A stretch of DNA of 64,000 nt. Origin: Pseudomonas sp. H9 (GTDB lineage: Bacteria > Pseudomonadota > Gammaproteobacteria > Pseudomonadales > Pseudomonadaceae). Under the pieces are notes generated by a model. It saw nothing but the letters and a program-made list of their open reading frames with translations. It was not told the origin of the DNA and did no database searches. The position numbers and the translations under genes were made by a program. Positions within the stretch are counted from its first letter, which is position 1. Every line of letters starts with the position of its first letter. Location of the stretch: the NCBI RefSeq assembly GCF_004353925.1, contig NZ_SMOK01000022.1:1-64000 (forward strand), written 5' to 3'. This document shows positions 26,801-35,172 of the stretch, in pieces.

Positions 26801-26964
26801 AGTTGGCCGAGCGTCAGCGCCGGGCCCTGATCGGCTCACGCTTGTTGCGGGTGAGTGGGCGGCTTGAATGTGAAAGTGGCGTGCGTCACCTGATCGCCCA
26901 GCGCCTGGAAGACCTCAGCCCGTTGCTGCAAGGGCTGGACGTGCGCAGCCGCGACTTCCACTAA
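23890..26964 (+). CDS. dnaE2: Error-prone DNA polymerase III alpha subunit DnaE2
   Basis: This encodes 1024 residues, typical for DnaE2 and shorter than replicative DnaE. A PHP domain opens the protein (YAELHCLSNFSFQRGASS). The polymerase motifs include GRGSAANSVVCFVLGIT and DIDVDFEHDRREEVLQY, which carries catalytic Asp residues. A C-terminal OB fold follows (VSVAGLVTGRQRPQTASG). ATG 23890 overlaps the imuB stop, which fixes the start. With ImuA and ImuB it forms the SOS-induced translesion system. Confidence 0.95.
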   Translation: MSYAELHCLSNFSFQRGASSAQELFSRAHQQGYQALAITDECTLAGIVRAWQAAKAVALPLIVGSEIRVHEGPKLVLLAENLVGYQHLCRLITEGRRRAQKGAYQVLREDFDTPLEGLLALWVPDENEHDPASGHWLQERFAERLWLAVELHRGADDGQRLQQLLALAAALQLPAVAAGDVHMHARGRRALQDSMTAIRHHCSVAEAGQRLFANGERHLRPLPQLAELYPQALLDETLRIAARCHFDLSQLRYQYPSELVPVGQTASGWLRHLCEQGHRWRWPGGIEEKARQALEHELELIAELSYEHYFLTVYDIVNFARGQGILCQGRGSAANSVVCFVLGITELDPMHSHLLFERFLSRERDEPPDIDVDFEHDRREEVLQYVFNRYGRHRAALTAVASTYHAAGAVRDIARVLGLPVAQINALADCCGRWSDRLPTPEQLREAGFDPDSPLLRRVLVLTGELIGFPRHLSQHPGGFVISEQPLASLVPVENAAMEGRTVIQWDKDDLDLVGLLKVDILALGMLSALRRCFDLLYRYRGRQLSLAQIPADCAATYEMIGRADTIGVFQIESRAQMAMLPRLKPKKFYDLVIEVAIVRPGPIQGDMVHPYLRRRQGLEKVTYPSPALKQVFERTLGVPLFQEQVMELAMVAGGYSAGEADQLRRAMAAWKRHGGLEPHRERLINGMLGNGYSREFAERIFEQIKGFGSYGFPESHAASFALLTYASCWLKCHEPAIYACALINSWPMGFYSPDQILQDARRHQIEIRPVDACHSDWDCSLEPGAGQALAIRLGLRQIRGFRQDDARRIEQARSEAPWRDVSDLCLRAQLDARARELLADAGALRGLASDRYRARWSVAAVQAQLPLFAGIDAPPEAPVDLPQPSVGEDLFADYASVGTTLGPHPLTLLRRRLNALGCRSSQALEGAEHGDKVSVAGLVTGRQRPQTASGVTFVTLEDEFGNVNVVVWRELAERQRRALIGSRLLRVSGRLECESGVRHLIAQRLEDLSPLLQGLDVRSRDFH

Positions 26965-26975
26965 CCTTGCCTCTT

Positions 26976-27052
26976 GGTGTAGGAGCGGGCTTGCCCCGCG
27001 ATTGCGATCAGGCTGATACACCGCAATCGCGGGGCAAGCCCGCTCCTACACC
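26976..27052. repeat. REPIN; right arm contains a stop codon
   Basis: GGTGTAGGAGCGGGCTTGCC and its inverted copy surround CGATTGCGATCAGG-type loop sequence. It lies between the convergent dnaE2 and aldo/keto reductase genes. The right arm extends over the reductase stop codon (TAG, 27046-27048). Confidence 0.92.
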
Positions 27053-27858
27053 ATCGCCAGGTGTTGTTTACGCGTCGGTGGCGGAAAGGCACGGTCGATG
27101 GCGCGCAAATCTTCGCTGGTCAAGGTCAGGCTGGCTGCTGCCGCCACATGCTCAGGGTCTACCGCCTTGGGAATCGCAATCACGCCCTCTTGGCGCGTCA
27201 CCCAGGCCAGGCTGACTTGCGCCGGGGTGGCGCCATGGCGTTCAGCAATTTCGATCAGGGTCTGGTGTTTGAGTAAACGCCCGGCCTGGGCCAATGGGCA
27301 GTAGGCCATGGTCGGCAGTTGGCGCTTTTGGCTCCACGGCAACAGGTCGAACTCGATACCGCGCTGGGCAGGGTTGTACAGCACCTGATTGGTCGCGCAA
27401 TCCGGATTGTGCAGCTCGCGCAGGTCGTCGGTGTCGAAGTTCGACACGCCCCAGCGCCGGATCTTGCCCGCTTCACGCAGGCGCTCGAAGGCTTCGACGG
27501 TTTCTTCCAGCGGATACTGGCCGCGCCAGTGCAGCAGGTACAGGTCGATGCAGTCGGTCCCCAGGCGCTTGAGGCTACGCTCGCAGGCCGCCGGGACACC
27601 CTTGCGGCTGGCGTTGTGCGGGTACACCTTGCTGACCACGAACACCTGGTCACGACGCCCGGCGATGGCCTGGCCGACCACTTCTTCAGCACCGCCTTCA
27701 GCGTACATTTCGGCGGTGTCGATCAGGTTCAGGCCCAGCTCGATCCCTTGTTGCAACGCAGCCACTTCACGTGCGCGCTGGCCGGGATCTTCACCCATGT
27801 ACCACGTGCCTTGACCAATGACCGGAACCGTTATGTCGGCGAGTTTGACCGTGCGCAT
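27046..27858 (-). CDS. Aldo/keto reductase
   Basis: This encodes 270 residues with an (alpha/beta)8 barrel. The catalytic tetrad is visible as Asp47 and Tyr52 (DTAEMYAEG), Lys77 (VVSKVYPHN) and His110 (LLHWRG). The NADPH-binding C-terminal motif is IPKAVDPEHVAAAA. It probably reduces aldehydes or ketones with NADPH; the substrate is unknown. Its start lies 28 bases inside the upstream LysR gene, so the two are coupled. Its last residues and TAG come from the REP arm. Confidence 0.92.
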   Translation of the reverse strand: MRTVKLADITVPVIGQGTWYMGEDPGQRAREVAALQQGIELGLNLIDTAEMYAEGGAEEVVGQAIAGRRDQVFVVSKVYPHNASRKGVPAACERSLKRLGTDCIDLYLLHWRGQYPLEETVEAFERLREAGKIRRWGVSNFDTDDLRELHNPDCATNQVLYNPAQRGIEFDLLPWSQKRQLPTMAYCPLAQAGRLLKHQTLIEIAERHGATPAQVSLAWVTRQEGVIAIPKAVDPEHVAAAASLTLTSEDLRAIDRAFPPPTRKQHLAMV

Positions 27859-28751
27859 GTCACCTCCTGTGGGCGAGTTTGTTCTTGTAATAGGTCGAGC
27901 AGCGCCTGGGCCGCTGCCGAAAGTTTATGGTCAGCCAGCATTGACACACCAATGCGCCGTTCGATGACCGGCTCAGCCAGCGCCACGCACCGGGCGCCGA
28001 GTTCCTCCATCTGGCCGATACACAAAGATGGCACGGCACTGACACCCAAGCCATTGGCAACCATACGGCCGATGGTCGATAACTGGTGGCTCTCAAACGC
28101 CACGGCCAGCTTGCCATGCTCAGCCGCCAGGTGTTGCTCCATCAGCAGGCGAACGGCCGAAGGGCGCTGCAAGGCAATGAAGTCTTCGGCCAGCAATTCA
28201 TGCCAACTGACCTGGGCCTGGTGAGCCAAGGGTGAATCGGCAGGTACCACCGCGACAAAACGGTCCAGGTACAACGGTGTGAACAGCAGCGGCGCACTGA
28301 CCTCCGGCTCAATGCCGATGCCCAGTTCGACACGGCGGTGGCGTACCAGCTCCAGCACTTGTTCGTTGATAACGTCATGCACGGTGACGTTGACCCGTGG
28401 ATAGCGCTGGCGAAACACCTTCAGCACCGCCGGCAGCAGGTTACCGGCGTAAGCCGGCATGGCGGCAATCGACACCCGCCCCAACTGCAGGGTAAAGCGT
28501 TGGCGCAGCAGTTCTTCGGTGTTGTCCCAGTCGGCCAGCAGTTGCCGGGCCAGTGGCAGCAGTACCTCACCCTCGGGGGTCAGGTTGACGCTGCGCGTGG
28601 TGCGGCTGAGCAGGGCGCCGCCGAGGTTGTCTTCGAGGGCCTTGATGGTCAGGCTCAGTGCCGGCTGCGACAGGTGCAAGCGTTCACCGGCCTGAGCAAA
28701 GCTTCGGTATTTGGCGACAGTGACAAAGGCGCGCAGCTGCTTGACGTTCAT
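27831..28751 (-). CDS. LysR-family transcriptional regulator
   Basis: This encodes 306 residues. The N-terminal helix-turn-helix (FAQAGERLHLSQPALSLTIK) is followed by a periplasmic-binding-like effector domain. It is divergent from scoA-scoB-atoE across an A/T-rich 137-base gap, so it is the likely regulator of that operon. It overlaps the aldo/keto reductase gene. Confidence 0.93.
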   Translation of the reverse strand: MNVKQLRAFVTVAKYRSFAQAGERLHLSQPALSLTIKALEDNLGGALLSRTTRSVNLTPEGEVLLPLARQLLADWDNTEELLRQRFTLQLGRVSIAAMPAYAGNLLPAVLKVFRQRYPRVNVTVHDVINEQVLELVRHRRVELGIGIEPEVSAPLLFTPLYLDRFVAVVPADSPLAHQAQVSWHELLAEDFIALQRPSAVRLLMEQHLAAEHGKLAVAFESHQLSTIGRMVANGLGVSAVPSLCIGQMEELGARCVALAEPVIERRIGVSMLADHKLSAAAQALLDLLQEQTRPQEVTCARSNSPT

Positions 28752-28771
28752 CGGTATGGGCTATTCTTTTG

Positions 28772-28801
28772 AAAAACAAATCAAATGATCACAAAAACAA
28801 A
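28772..28801. promoter_or_regulatory. Direct repeats in the LysR/scoA intergenic region
   Basis: AAAAACAAA occurs at 28772-28780 and again at 28793-28801, spaced 21 bases (two helical turns), in an A/T-rich segment between divergent genes. This could be a regulator binding region; no consensus is known to me. Confidence 0.3.
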
Positions 28802-28888
28802 ATTAACAAATAAGTCTGTTGGGGTGAAGATGGCTCAAACGCTCGCCGACACCCCTGTCGGTTCAACAACTACAAAAGGCGGATCAGC

Positions 28889-29587
28889 ATGGCCGGACTG
28901 GACAAGCGCGTAGCAACCTATGAACAGGCCCTTGAAGGCCTGACCGACAATATGACAGTACTGGCCGGTGGTTTCGGTCTGTGCGGTATTCCGGAAAACC
29001 TCATTAACGAAATCAAGCGTCGTGGCGTCAAGGGCCTGACTGTGGTTTCCAACAACTGCGGCGTCGATGGCTTTGGCCTCGGTGTGCTGCTTGAAGATCA
29101 CCAGATTCGCAAAATGGTCGCTTCCTACGTGGGCGAGAACGCTGAGTTCGAGCGCCAGTTGCTCAGCGGTGAACTGGAAGTGGAACTGACTCCACAGGGC
29201 ACCCTGGCGGAAAAAATGCGCGCTGGCGGTGCTGGCATCCCCGCGTTCTTCACCGCAACCGGCTACGGTACTCCGGTGGCCGAAGGCAAGGAAGTGCGTG
29301 AGTTCAACGGTCGCAAGTACATCCTGGAAGAAGCTATCACCGGCGACTTCGCCATCGTCAAAGGCTGGAAGGCCGACCACTACGGCAACGTGGTGTACCG
29401 CAACACCGCGCAGAACTTCAACCCGCTGGCGGCCACGGCCGGCAAGATCACCGTGGTTGAAGTCGAGGAAATCGTCGAGCCGGGCGTGCTGCTGCCTACC
29501 GAGATCCATACCCCGGGTATCTACGTCGACCGGGTGATTGTCGGCACCTTCGAGAAGCGTATCGAAAAACGCACCCTCAAAGCCTGA
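28889..29587 (+). CDS. scoA: 3-oxoacid CoA-transferase subunit A
   Basis: This encodes 232 residues. It has the CoA-transferase family I glycine-rich motif (TVLAGGFGLCGIPENLI) and a NNCGVDGFGLGVLL segment, as in the succinyl-CoA:3-ketoacid transferase A subunit. With ScoB it activates acetoacetate using succinyl-CoA. It begins the scoA-scoB-atoE operon. Confidence 0.93.
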   Translation: MAGLDKRVATYEQALEGLTDNMTVLAGGFGLCGIPENLINEIKRRGVKGLTVVSNNCGVDGFGLGVLLEDHQIRKMVASYVGENAEFERQLLSGELEVELTPQGTLAEKMRAGGAGIPAFFTATGYGTPVAEGKEVREFNGRKYILEEAITGDFAIVKGWKADHYGNVVYRNTAQNFNPLAATAGKITVVEVEEIVEPGVLLPTEIHTPGIYVDRVIVGTFEKRIEKRTLKA

Positions 29588-29623
29588 ACCGTCCCCGAAC
29601 AGAACAACAAAGAGATCCTGACC

Positions 29624-30280
29624 ATGGCACTTACCCGCGAACAAATGGCCCAGCGCGTCGCCCGCGAACTCAAGGACGGCTACTACGTCAACCTCGGCAT
29701 CGGCATTCCTACGCTGGTGGCCAACTATGTCCCAGCCGATATGGACGTCATGCTGCAATCGGAAAACGGCCTGCTGGGCATGGGTGAATTCCCGACCGAA
29801 GCGCAGCTGGACGCCGACATGATCAACGCCGGCAAACAAACCGTGACCGCCCGCCGTGGCGCGTCGATTTTCAGCTCGGCCGAATCCTTTGCGATGATCC
29901 GGGGCGGTCATGTCGACCTGACCGTACTGGGTGCTTTTGAAGTGGACGTGGAAGGCAACATCGCTTCCTGGATGATCCCTGGCAAACTGGTCAAGGGCAT
30001 GGGCGGGGCGATGGACCTGGTGGCCGGTGCCGACAACATCATCGTCACCATGACCCATGCCTCCAAAGACGGCGAATCTAAGTTGCTGTCGCGTTGCAGC
30101 CTGCCGCTGACCGGTGCGGGTTGCATCCGCAAGGTGCTGACTGACCTGGCCTACCTGGAGATTGAGAACGGCGCGTTCATCCTGCGTGAAACTGCGCCAG
30201 GCGTGTCGGTCGAAGAGATCATTGAAAAAACCGCTGGCAAGCTGATCGTGCCAGACGATGTGAAAGAAATGACGTTCTGA
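29624..30280 (+). CDS. scoB: 3-oxoacid CoA-transferase subunit B
   Basis: This encodes 218 residues. The catalytic Glu47 lies in LQSENGLLGMG, which forms the glutamyl-CoA intermediate; the GIGIPTLVANY motif precedes it. It follows scoA by 36 bases. Confidence 0.94.
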   Translation: MALTREQMAQRVARELKDGYYVNLGIGIPTLVANYVPADMDVMLQSENGLLGMGEFPTEAQLDADMINAGKQTVTARRGASIFSSAESFAMIRGGHVDLTVLGAFEVDVEGNIASWMIPGKLVKGMGGAMDLVAGADNIIVTMTHASKDGESKLLSRCSLPLTGAGCIRKVLTDLAYLEIENGAFILRETAPGVSVEEIIEKTAGKLIVPDDVKEMTF

Positions 30281-30292
30281 TTCCGCTTTTCG

Positions 30293-30371
30293 GGCCTCAT
30301 CGCGGGGCAAGCCCGCTCCTACAGGGAACCACGCACTCCTTGTAGGAGCGGGCTTGCCCCGCGATGGGGCC
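30293..30371. repeat. REPIN between scoB and atoE
   Basis: Inverted arms CATCGCGGGGCAAGCCCGCT and its complement flank about 20 bases. The position inside an operon suggests it lowers or separates expression of atoE from scoAB. Confidence 0.9.
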
Positions 30372-30409
30372 TTTTGCCGTTCATACAAAATCAATAAAAG
30401 GAAATCCCC

Positions 30410-31831
30410 GTGGCCGCTGATATCCAAGACAGCCGCTCCGCTCGCTTTGCCCTGCGTTGCTCAAACTGGGCCGAACGCTGGTTCCCCGATTCCTGGGTAT
30501 TCGCCGCCCTGGCGGTGATTCTGGTATCCGTCGCCGCCCTGGCCATGGGCGCCAAGCCTACTGATACCGCCAAGGCCTTTGGTGACGGCTTCTGGAGCCT
30601 GATTCCATTCACGATGCAAATGGCCTTTGTGGTCATCGGCGGCTATGTGGTGGCCAGCTCGCCACCGGCAGTCAAGCTGATTGATCGCCTGGCGCGCCTT
30701 CCGAAAAACGGCCGCACGGCCGTCTGCTGGGTCGCGTTGATCTCGATGCTGGCCTCATTGCTCAACTGGGGGCTGTCGCTGGTGTTTGGCGGCTTGCTGG
30801 TACGCGCATTGGCGCGGCGCACCGACTTGCACATGGACTATCGCGCGGCCGGTGCGGCAGTTTACCTCGGGCTGGGGGCGGTGTGGGCGCTGGGTCTATC
30901 GTCGTCGGCTGCGCAACTGCAGGCCAACCCGGCCAGCCTGCCGCCGTCGATTCTGGCGATCACCGGGGTGATTCCGTTTACCGAAACCATTTTCCTCTGG
31001 CAGTCAGGGGTATTGTTGCTGGCGCTTCTGGTGGTGTCGTTGATCGTAGCCTATGCCACCGCCCCCGGGCCTGGCAGCGCCCGCAGCGCCGCCGACTGTG
31101 GCATTGACCCCAGCTTCTCGGCACCGCCACCGCCGCAGCGCACACGCCCAGGTGAGTGGCTGGAATACAGCCCGATCCTGATCCTGCTGCTGGTCGCCCT
31201 GGCCGCAGGCTGGCTGTACAACGAGTTCACCACCAAACCTGCGATTACCGCGATTTCCGGGCTGAACACTTACAACCTGTTGTTCATCATGCTTGGCGCC
31301 TTGCTGCACTGGCGTCCGCGCAGCTTCCTCGACGCAGTGACCCGTGCGGTACCGACCACCACTGGCGTGCTGATCCAGTTCCCGCTGTATGGCTCGATTG
31401 CGGCCATTCTTACCCAGGTTCAAGGTGTTGATGCGCAAACGTTGGCTCACCACATCTCGACCTTCTTCGTACAGATCGCCACCCACGACACTTACGCGCT
31501 GCTGATGGGCGTGTACTCGGCGGTGCTGGGCTTCTTCATCCCCTCGGGCGGTGGCAAGTGGATCATCGAAGCGCCTTACGTGATGCTGGTCGCCAATGAC
31601 CTGCAATACCACCTCGGCTGGGCGGTACAGATTTACAACGCCGCCGAAGCGCTGCCGAACCTGATCAACCCGTTCTACATGCTGCCGTTGCTCGGTGTAC
31701 TCGGCCTGAAAGCGCGCGACCTGATCGGCTTCTCCTTCGTGCAGTTGTTGGTGCATGCGCCACTGGTGCTGGTTCTGCTGTGGCTGCTGGGCACCACCTT
31801 GCAATACACCCCGCCAGTGATGCCAGGCTGA
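30410..31831 (+). CDS. atoE: Short-chain fatty acid transporter of the AtoE family
   Basis: This encodes 473 residues with about a dozen membrane helices. The motifs WSLIPFTMQMAFVVIGGYV and FFIPSGGGKWIIEAPYVM are characteristic of AtoE. The start is GTG 30410 with AAAAGGAAA upstream. It probably imports acetoacetate or short fatty acids for ScoAB. Confidence 0.92.
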   Translation: MAADIQDSRSARFALRCSNWAERWFPDSWVFAALAVILVSVAALAMGAKPTDTAKAFGDGFWSLIPFTMQMAFVVIGGYVVASSPPAVKLIDRLARLPKNGRTAVCWVALISMLASLLNWGLSLVFGGLLVRALARRTDLHMDYRAAGAAVYLGLGAVWALGLSSSAAQLQANPASLPPSILAITGVIPFTETIFLWQSGVLLLALLVVSLIVAYATAPGPGSARSAADCGIDPSFSAPPPPQRTRPGEWLEYSPILILLLVALAAGWLYNEFTTKPAITAISGLNTYNLLFIMLGALLHWRPRSFLDAVTRAVPTTTGVLIQFPLYGSIAAILTQVQGVDAQTLAHHISTFFVQIATHDTYALLMGVYSAVLGFFIPSGGGKWIIEAPYVMLVANDLQYHLGWAVQIYNAAEALPNLINPFYMLPLLGVLGLKARDLIGFSFVQLLVHAPLVLVLLWLLGTTLQYTPPVMPG

Positions 31832-31837
31832 CACGCT

Positions 31838-31908
31838 GTGGGAGCGGGCTTGCCCCGCGATAGCGATGGGTCTGACGGATCGCTATCGCAGGGCAAGCCC
31901 GCTCCTAC
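31838..31908. repeat. REPIN after atoE
   Basis: GTGGGAGCGGGCTTGCCCCG and the inverted partner ending CCCGCTCCTAC, with a short palindromic spacer (GCGATGGG/CGCTATCGC), lie between convergent atoE and the AhpD-like gene. Confidence 0.92.
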
Positions 31909-31913
31909 GGCGA

Positions 31914-32351
31914 TCAGCTTGGGATCATGGCGAAGCCGACACCAAAACGGTTCCAGGCGTTGATGGTGGCGATGGCCAGCGTCAAATTGGCCACTTCGGC
32001 TTCGCTGAAGTGCTCCAGCAACGCGCGGTACTGATGCTCCGGCGCATGCCGATCAGGCAGGCAGGTCAGGCTTTCGGTCCAGGCCAGCGCTGCGCGCTCA
32101 CGGGGGGTGAAGAACGCGGTGTCTTCCCACACGCTCAGCGTTTGCAGGCGCGCCTCGGTTTCGCCGGCTTTGCGTGCGTCATTGGCGTGCATGTTGACGC
32201 AATAGGCACAGCCATTGATCTGCGAGGCGCGCAGGCGAATCAGCTCCAACAGCGACGATTCCAGGCCGGACTTGCTCAGGGCCATTTCCAGGCCAACCAT
32301 GGCTTTGTAGGCTTCAGGTGAATGCTTGGCCCATTCGATACGATTGCTCAT
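31914..32351 (-). CDS. AhpD-like carboxymuconolactone decarboxylase-family protein
   Basis: This encodes 145 residues. The motif NGCAYCVNMHANDARK contains the CxxC-x3-H arrangement (Cys48, Cys51, His55) of AhpD-type disulfide reductases. The family handles peroxides or reactive carbonyl stress. It is cotranscribed with or adjacent to a MocR regulator upstream on the same strand. Confidence 0.88.
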   Translation of the reverse strand: MSNRIEWAKHSPEAYKAMVGLEMALSKSGLESSLLELIRLRASQINGCAYCVNMHANDARKAGETEARLQTLSVWEDTAFFTPRERAALAWTESLTCLPDRHAPEHQYRALLEHFSEAEVANLTLAIATINAWNRFGVGFAMIPS

Positions 32352-32441
32352 CTGTGTTCTCCGGTCAGTTCTGCATCAAGCAGTGGTGGCACTACCTTAG
32401 CGCTGCGGTGTTCGGGCCCGAATAGCCAATTACAGCCATTC

Positions 32442-33884
32442 TCAGGAGGCCAATCCGTCAAGGCGCTGCAGGGTGTCACGTACGCGGTCCAGCGCTGGGT
32501 CGATGTCCAGCAGTTCGATGGCGCCAAAGCCCAGCAACAGCCCTGAACGCAGCGGCACCTGAGCATGGAAGGGTGCCAGCGAATACAGCCCGACCTCGAC
32601 CTTGCGCGCCATGCTGATCAAGAACTCCACGTCCAGATCCCCCTTGGCCAGGGCGCTCAGGTGATAGCCTGCCGTGGCCGGCACCACCTCGAACCAGGGT
32701 GCCAGGTCGCTCTGCAAACCTTGCAGCAGGCGTTGCCGGCGTGCGCTGTACACCTCATGCACGCGGCGAATGTGTTTAAGCAATGCGCCTTCGCTGATAA
32801 AGCGTGCCAGTGCCCATTGACTCAGCGTCGGCGTGTGCCAGTCGGTCAACTGCTTGGCGATACACAAAGCCTCGCGCAGCGCTGGCGGCATGATGGTGTA
32901 GCCCAGGCGCAGCTCCGGCAACAAGGTTTTCGAGAAGGTCCCGACGTAGGCGACCAAACCGTGGGAATCCAGGCTCTGCAGTGAGTCGCTGGGTAGCCCC
33001 TGGTAGCGGAACTCGCTGTCATAGTCATCTTCGATGATGATCGCCCCCAACGCCGCCGCGCGCGCCAGCAAGGCCTGGCGCCGCGCCTGGCTCATGGGCA
33101 TGCCCAACGGAAACTGATGTGAGGGCGTGACGTAAATCAGCTGGGTGCCATCGGCAACCTGCTCCACACACATCCCCTGATCGTCGACCGGTACGTATTG
33201 CACCTGTGCGCCTTGAGCCAGGAATAACTGGCGCGCCGGGGTGTAGCCAGGGTCTTCCATGGCCACCTGACTGCCGGGCTCGATCAGCACCCGGGCGATC
33301 AGGTCCAGCGCTTGCTGGGCACCGTTGCACACCAACACATCGGCGCCGGTGCAATGTACACCGCGGGCAAAGGCGATATGCCGGGCGATGGCTTCGCGCA
33401 GTTCCGGCAAGCCCTGATGGGCCGCATAACGGGCGCTGCCACGACGGATCTGGCGCAACGCATACTGATTGCAGCGTCGCCAGTCATCGAAGGGAAACTG
33501 AACCTTACTCGAAGCCCCGCCAATGAAGTCGTAGCGCAAGGTACTGGGTGCCAGGTCGGCCAGCAGGTTACTGCGTGAGCGCCACTTTTCCAGGGTCGAG
33601 GCGCTGGCCAGGGGCAGGGGAGCGGTGCTGGCTGTCTGGCGAGTCGAAGTCGGGGTGATGAAGGTACCTTTGCCCACCTTGCCGCTGAGTAAATTGTCGT
33701 AGGTCAGGCGCGAGTAAGCGTCGGCCACGGTCTTGCGCGATACCCCCAATTGTTCGGCCAGCAGCCGTGTGGGCGGCAGTTGTGTGCCTGCTGCCAGGCG
33801 CCCGCTGTCGATGCCGTCGCGCAGTTGTTGGTAGAGCTGGTCGGCCAGGCCTTTGCGGCCTTGCAGGTTGATATGAAGTTCCAT
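32442..33884 (-). CDS. MocR-type GntR/aminotransferase regulator
   Basis: This encodes 480 residues. An N-terminal GntR winged helix (LPPTRLLAEQLGVSRKTVAD) is followed by a fold-type I aminotransferase domain. PLP would bind Lys319 in TFSKTLLPELRLGY, with NGAQQALDLIARVL and EDDYDSEFRY as further PLP contacts. MocR proteins sense PLP or amino compounds. The downstream AhpD-like gene is a probable target. Confidence 0.93.
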   Translation of the reverse strand: MELHINLQGRKGLADQLYQQLRDGIDSGRLAAGTQLPPTRLLAEQLGVSRKTVADAYSRLTYDNLLSGKVGKGTFITPTSTRQTASTAPLPLASASTLEKWRSRSNLLADLAPSTLRYDFIGGASSKVQFPFDDWRRCNQYALRQIRRGSARYAAHQGLPELREAIARHIAFARGVHCTGADVLVCNGAQQALDLIARVLIEPGSQVAMEDPGYTPARQLFLAQGAQVQYVPVDDQGMCVEQVADGTQLIYVTPSHQFPLGMPMSQARRQALLARAAALGAIIIEDDYDSEFRYQGLPSDSLQSLDSHGLVAYVGTFSKTLLPELRLGYTIMPPALREALCIAKQLTDWHTPTLSQWALARFISEGALLKHIRRVHEVYSARRQRLLQGLQSDLAPWFEVVPATAGYHLSALAKGDLDVEFLISMARKVEVGLYSLAPFHAQVPLRSGLLLGFGAIELLDIDPALDRVRDTLQRLDGLAS

Positions 33885-34049
33885 GCCGGGGCAGCTTCAC
33901 GCGCAGTTGATAGACGAAAAGATTAACCGATCTGCCTCGTCACTGCCGTTGATCCCCTCGAGCGACGTTCGGCCCCATGCGCGCCACACTTTAATCGTCG
34001 GGGTTCTCCGGCGTGTCGGCGAACCTCTTGCGCAGATAGGAGCGTCGCC

Positions 34050-34292
34050 ATGTACCTGCGAACCCTGTTAGGCCTGGGGCTGTTAGTGACCGCTAGCGCA
34101 CAGGCTGCCGAGTCAACCGCTGTGTATCACTACGGCATGCCGCTGGACATCGCCAAGGTGGTGCAGATGAGCGAGCCTGATACCCGCCTCTGTGATGTGG
34201 TGCAGGCCAGTATGGTCTATCTCGACTCTGCCGGTCAGCAACACACCTTGCAGTACCTGAAGCTGGCGCAGGCGTGCAGCGATCAAGGCTAA
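34050..34292 (+). CDS. DUF2790 exported small protein
   Basis: This encodes 80 residues with a signal peptide (LRTLLGLGLLVTASAQAAE). The mature part (YHYGMPLDIAKVV, then CDVVQASMVYLDSAG) matches DUF2790, a Pseudomonas-specific family often up-regulated under stress or metal exposure. AGGAG precedes ATG 34050. The function is unknown. Confidence 0.85.
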   Translation: MYLRTLLGLGLLVTASAQAAESTAVYHYGMPLDIAKVVQMSEPDTRLCDVVQASMVYLDSAGQQHTLQYLKLAQACSDQG

Positions 34293-34460
34293 CCGCGTGC
34301 GGTAGGGCGTAAACACCCTGGCCGGGAACACCGCGCCGGGGTGGCTTGATCGTGCTCGGCGACAAGGGCGGACAACGCCTTGCGAAGATTTTTGCCGGCA
34401 CCACCCGAATCGACAGAATCCGGTGGTAGCCTTGCAGTGTCAGTCGCAATGGATTTGATC

Positions 34461-35081
34461 ATGCCCCAGCACAAGCTCAGCATCCGCCAACGCAATGTCG
34501 ATAACATCCTTCTGGCGGCCGAGCAGGTCTTTGCTGAAAAAGGCTACGCCGGGACTGCCATGGCCGACATCGCCGAAGCCGCGCAGTTGCCGCGCAGCAA
34601 TGTGCACTATTACTTCAGCACCAAGGCGGAGTTGTACCAGGCGGTGCTATTCGGCTTGCTCGATGTGTGGAAGCAGGATGCCCTGTGCTTTGAGCTCTAC
34701 GACGACCCGCGCATTGTGCTCAGCAGCTACATTCGCGCCAAGATGAACCATTCACGCACGCGGCCCTTTGGCTCCAAGGTCTGGGCCAATGAAATCATCC
34801 ATGGCGCGCCCAACCTCGGTGCCTCGTTGGACGACCCGCTGTATGGCTGGGCCAAGATGAAAGAGGCCAAGATCCGCCAGTGGATCGATGATGGCCGCAT
34901 CCTGGCAGTAGAGCCATCGGGGCTGCTATACATGATCTGGGCATCGACCCAGCACTATGCCGATTTCAGCCATCAGGTGGGCGTGCTCAACGACCACCAA
35001 CCGCTGACCGACCTGCAGTTCGAGCGGGCTGTGCAAACGGTTACCAGTGTGATCCTGCGTGGCATCGGCCTGGAACCTTAA
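34461..35081 (+). CDS. TetR-family regulator, RutR-like
   Basis: This encodes about 206 residues. The helix-turn-helix spans TAMADIAEAAQLPRSNVHYY. The C-terminal half contains SKVWANEIIHGAPNLG, which resembles the RutR pyrimidine-responsive regulator. It is near, though not adjacent to, the reductive pyrimidine genes, so it is a candidate regulator of them. ATG 34461 is preferred; the frame is open to 34380 and ATG 34449 is an alternative. Ribosome sites are weak for all. Confidence 0.85.
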   Translation: MPQHKLSIRQRNVDNILLAAEQVFAEKGYAGTAMADIAEAAQLPRSNVHYYFSTKAELYQAVLFGLLDVWKQDALCFELYDDPRIVLSSYIRAKMNHSRTRPFGSKVWANEIIHGAPNLGASLDDPLYGWAKMKEAKIRQWIDDGRILAVEPSGLLYMIWASTQHYADFSHQVGVLNDHQPLTDLQFERAVQTVTSVILRGIGLEP

Positions 35082-35091
35082 CCCTACCGGC

Positions 35092-35160
35092 TAGGAGCGG
35101 GCTTGCCCCGCGATTGTGTTTTATCAGTGACATCGCATCGCGGGGCAAGCCCGCTCCCAC
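35092..35160. repeat. REPIN between the TetR gene and tam
   Basis: CTAGGAGCGGGCTTGCCCCG and the inverted CGGGGCAAGCCCGCTCCCAC flank a ~30-base spacer. Confidence 0.92.
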
Positions 35161-35172
35161 AAGGAAGCCACA

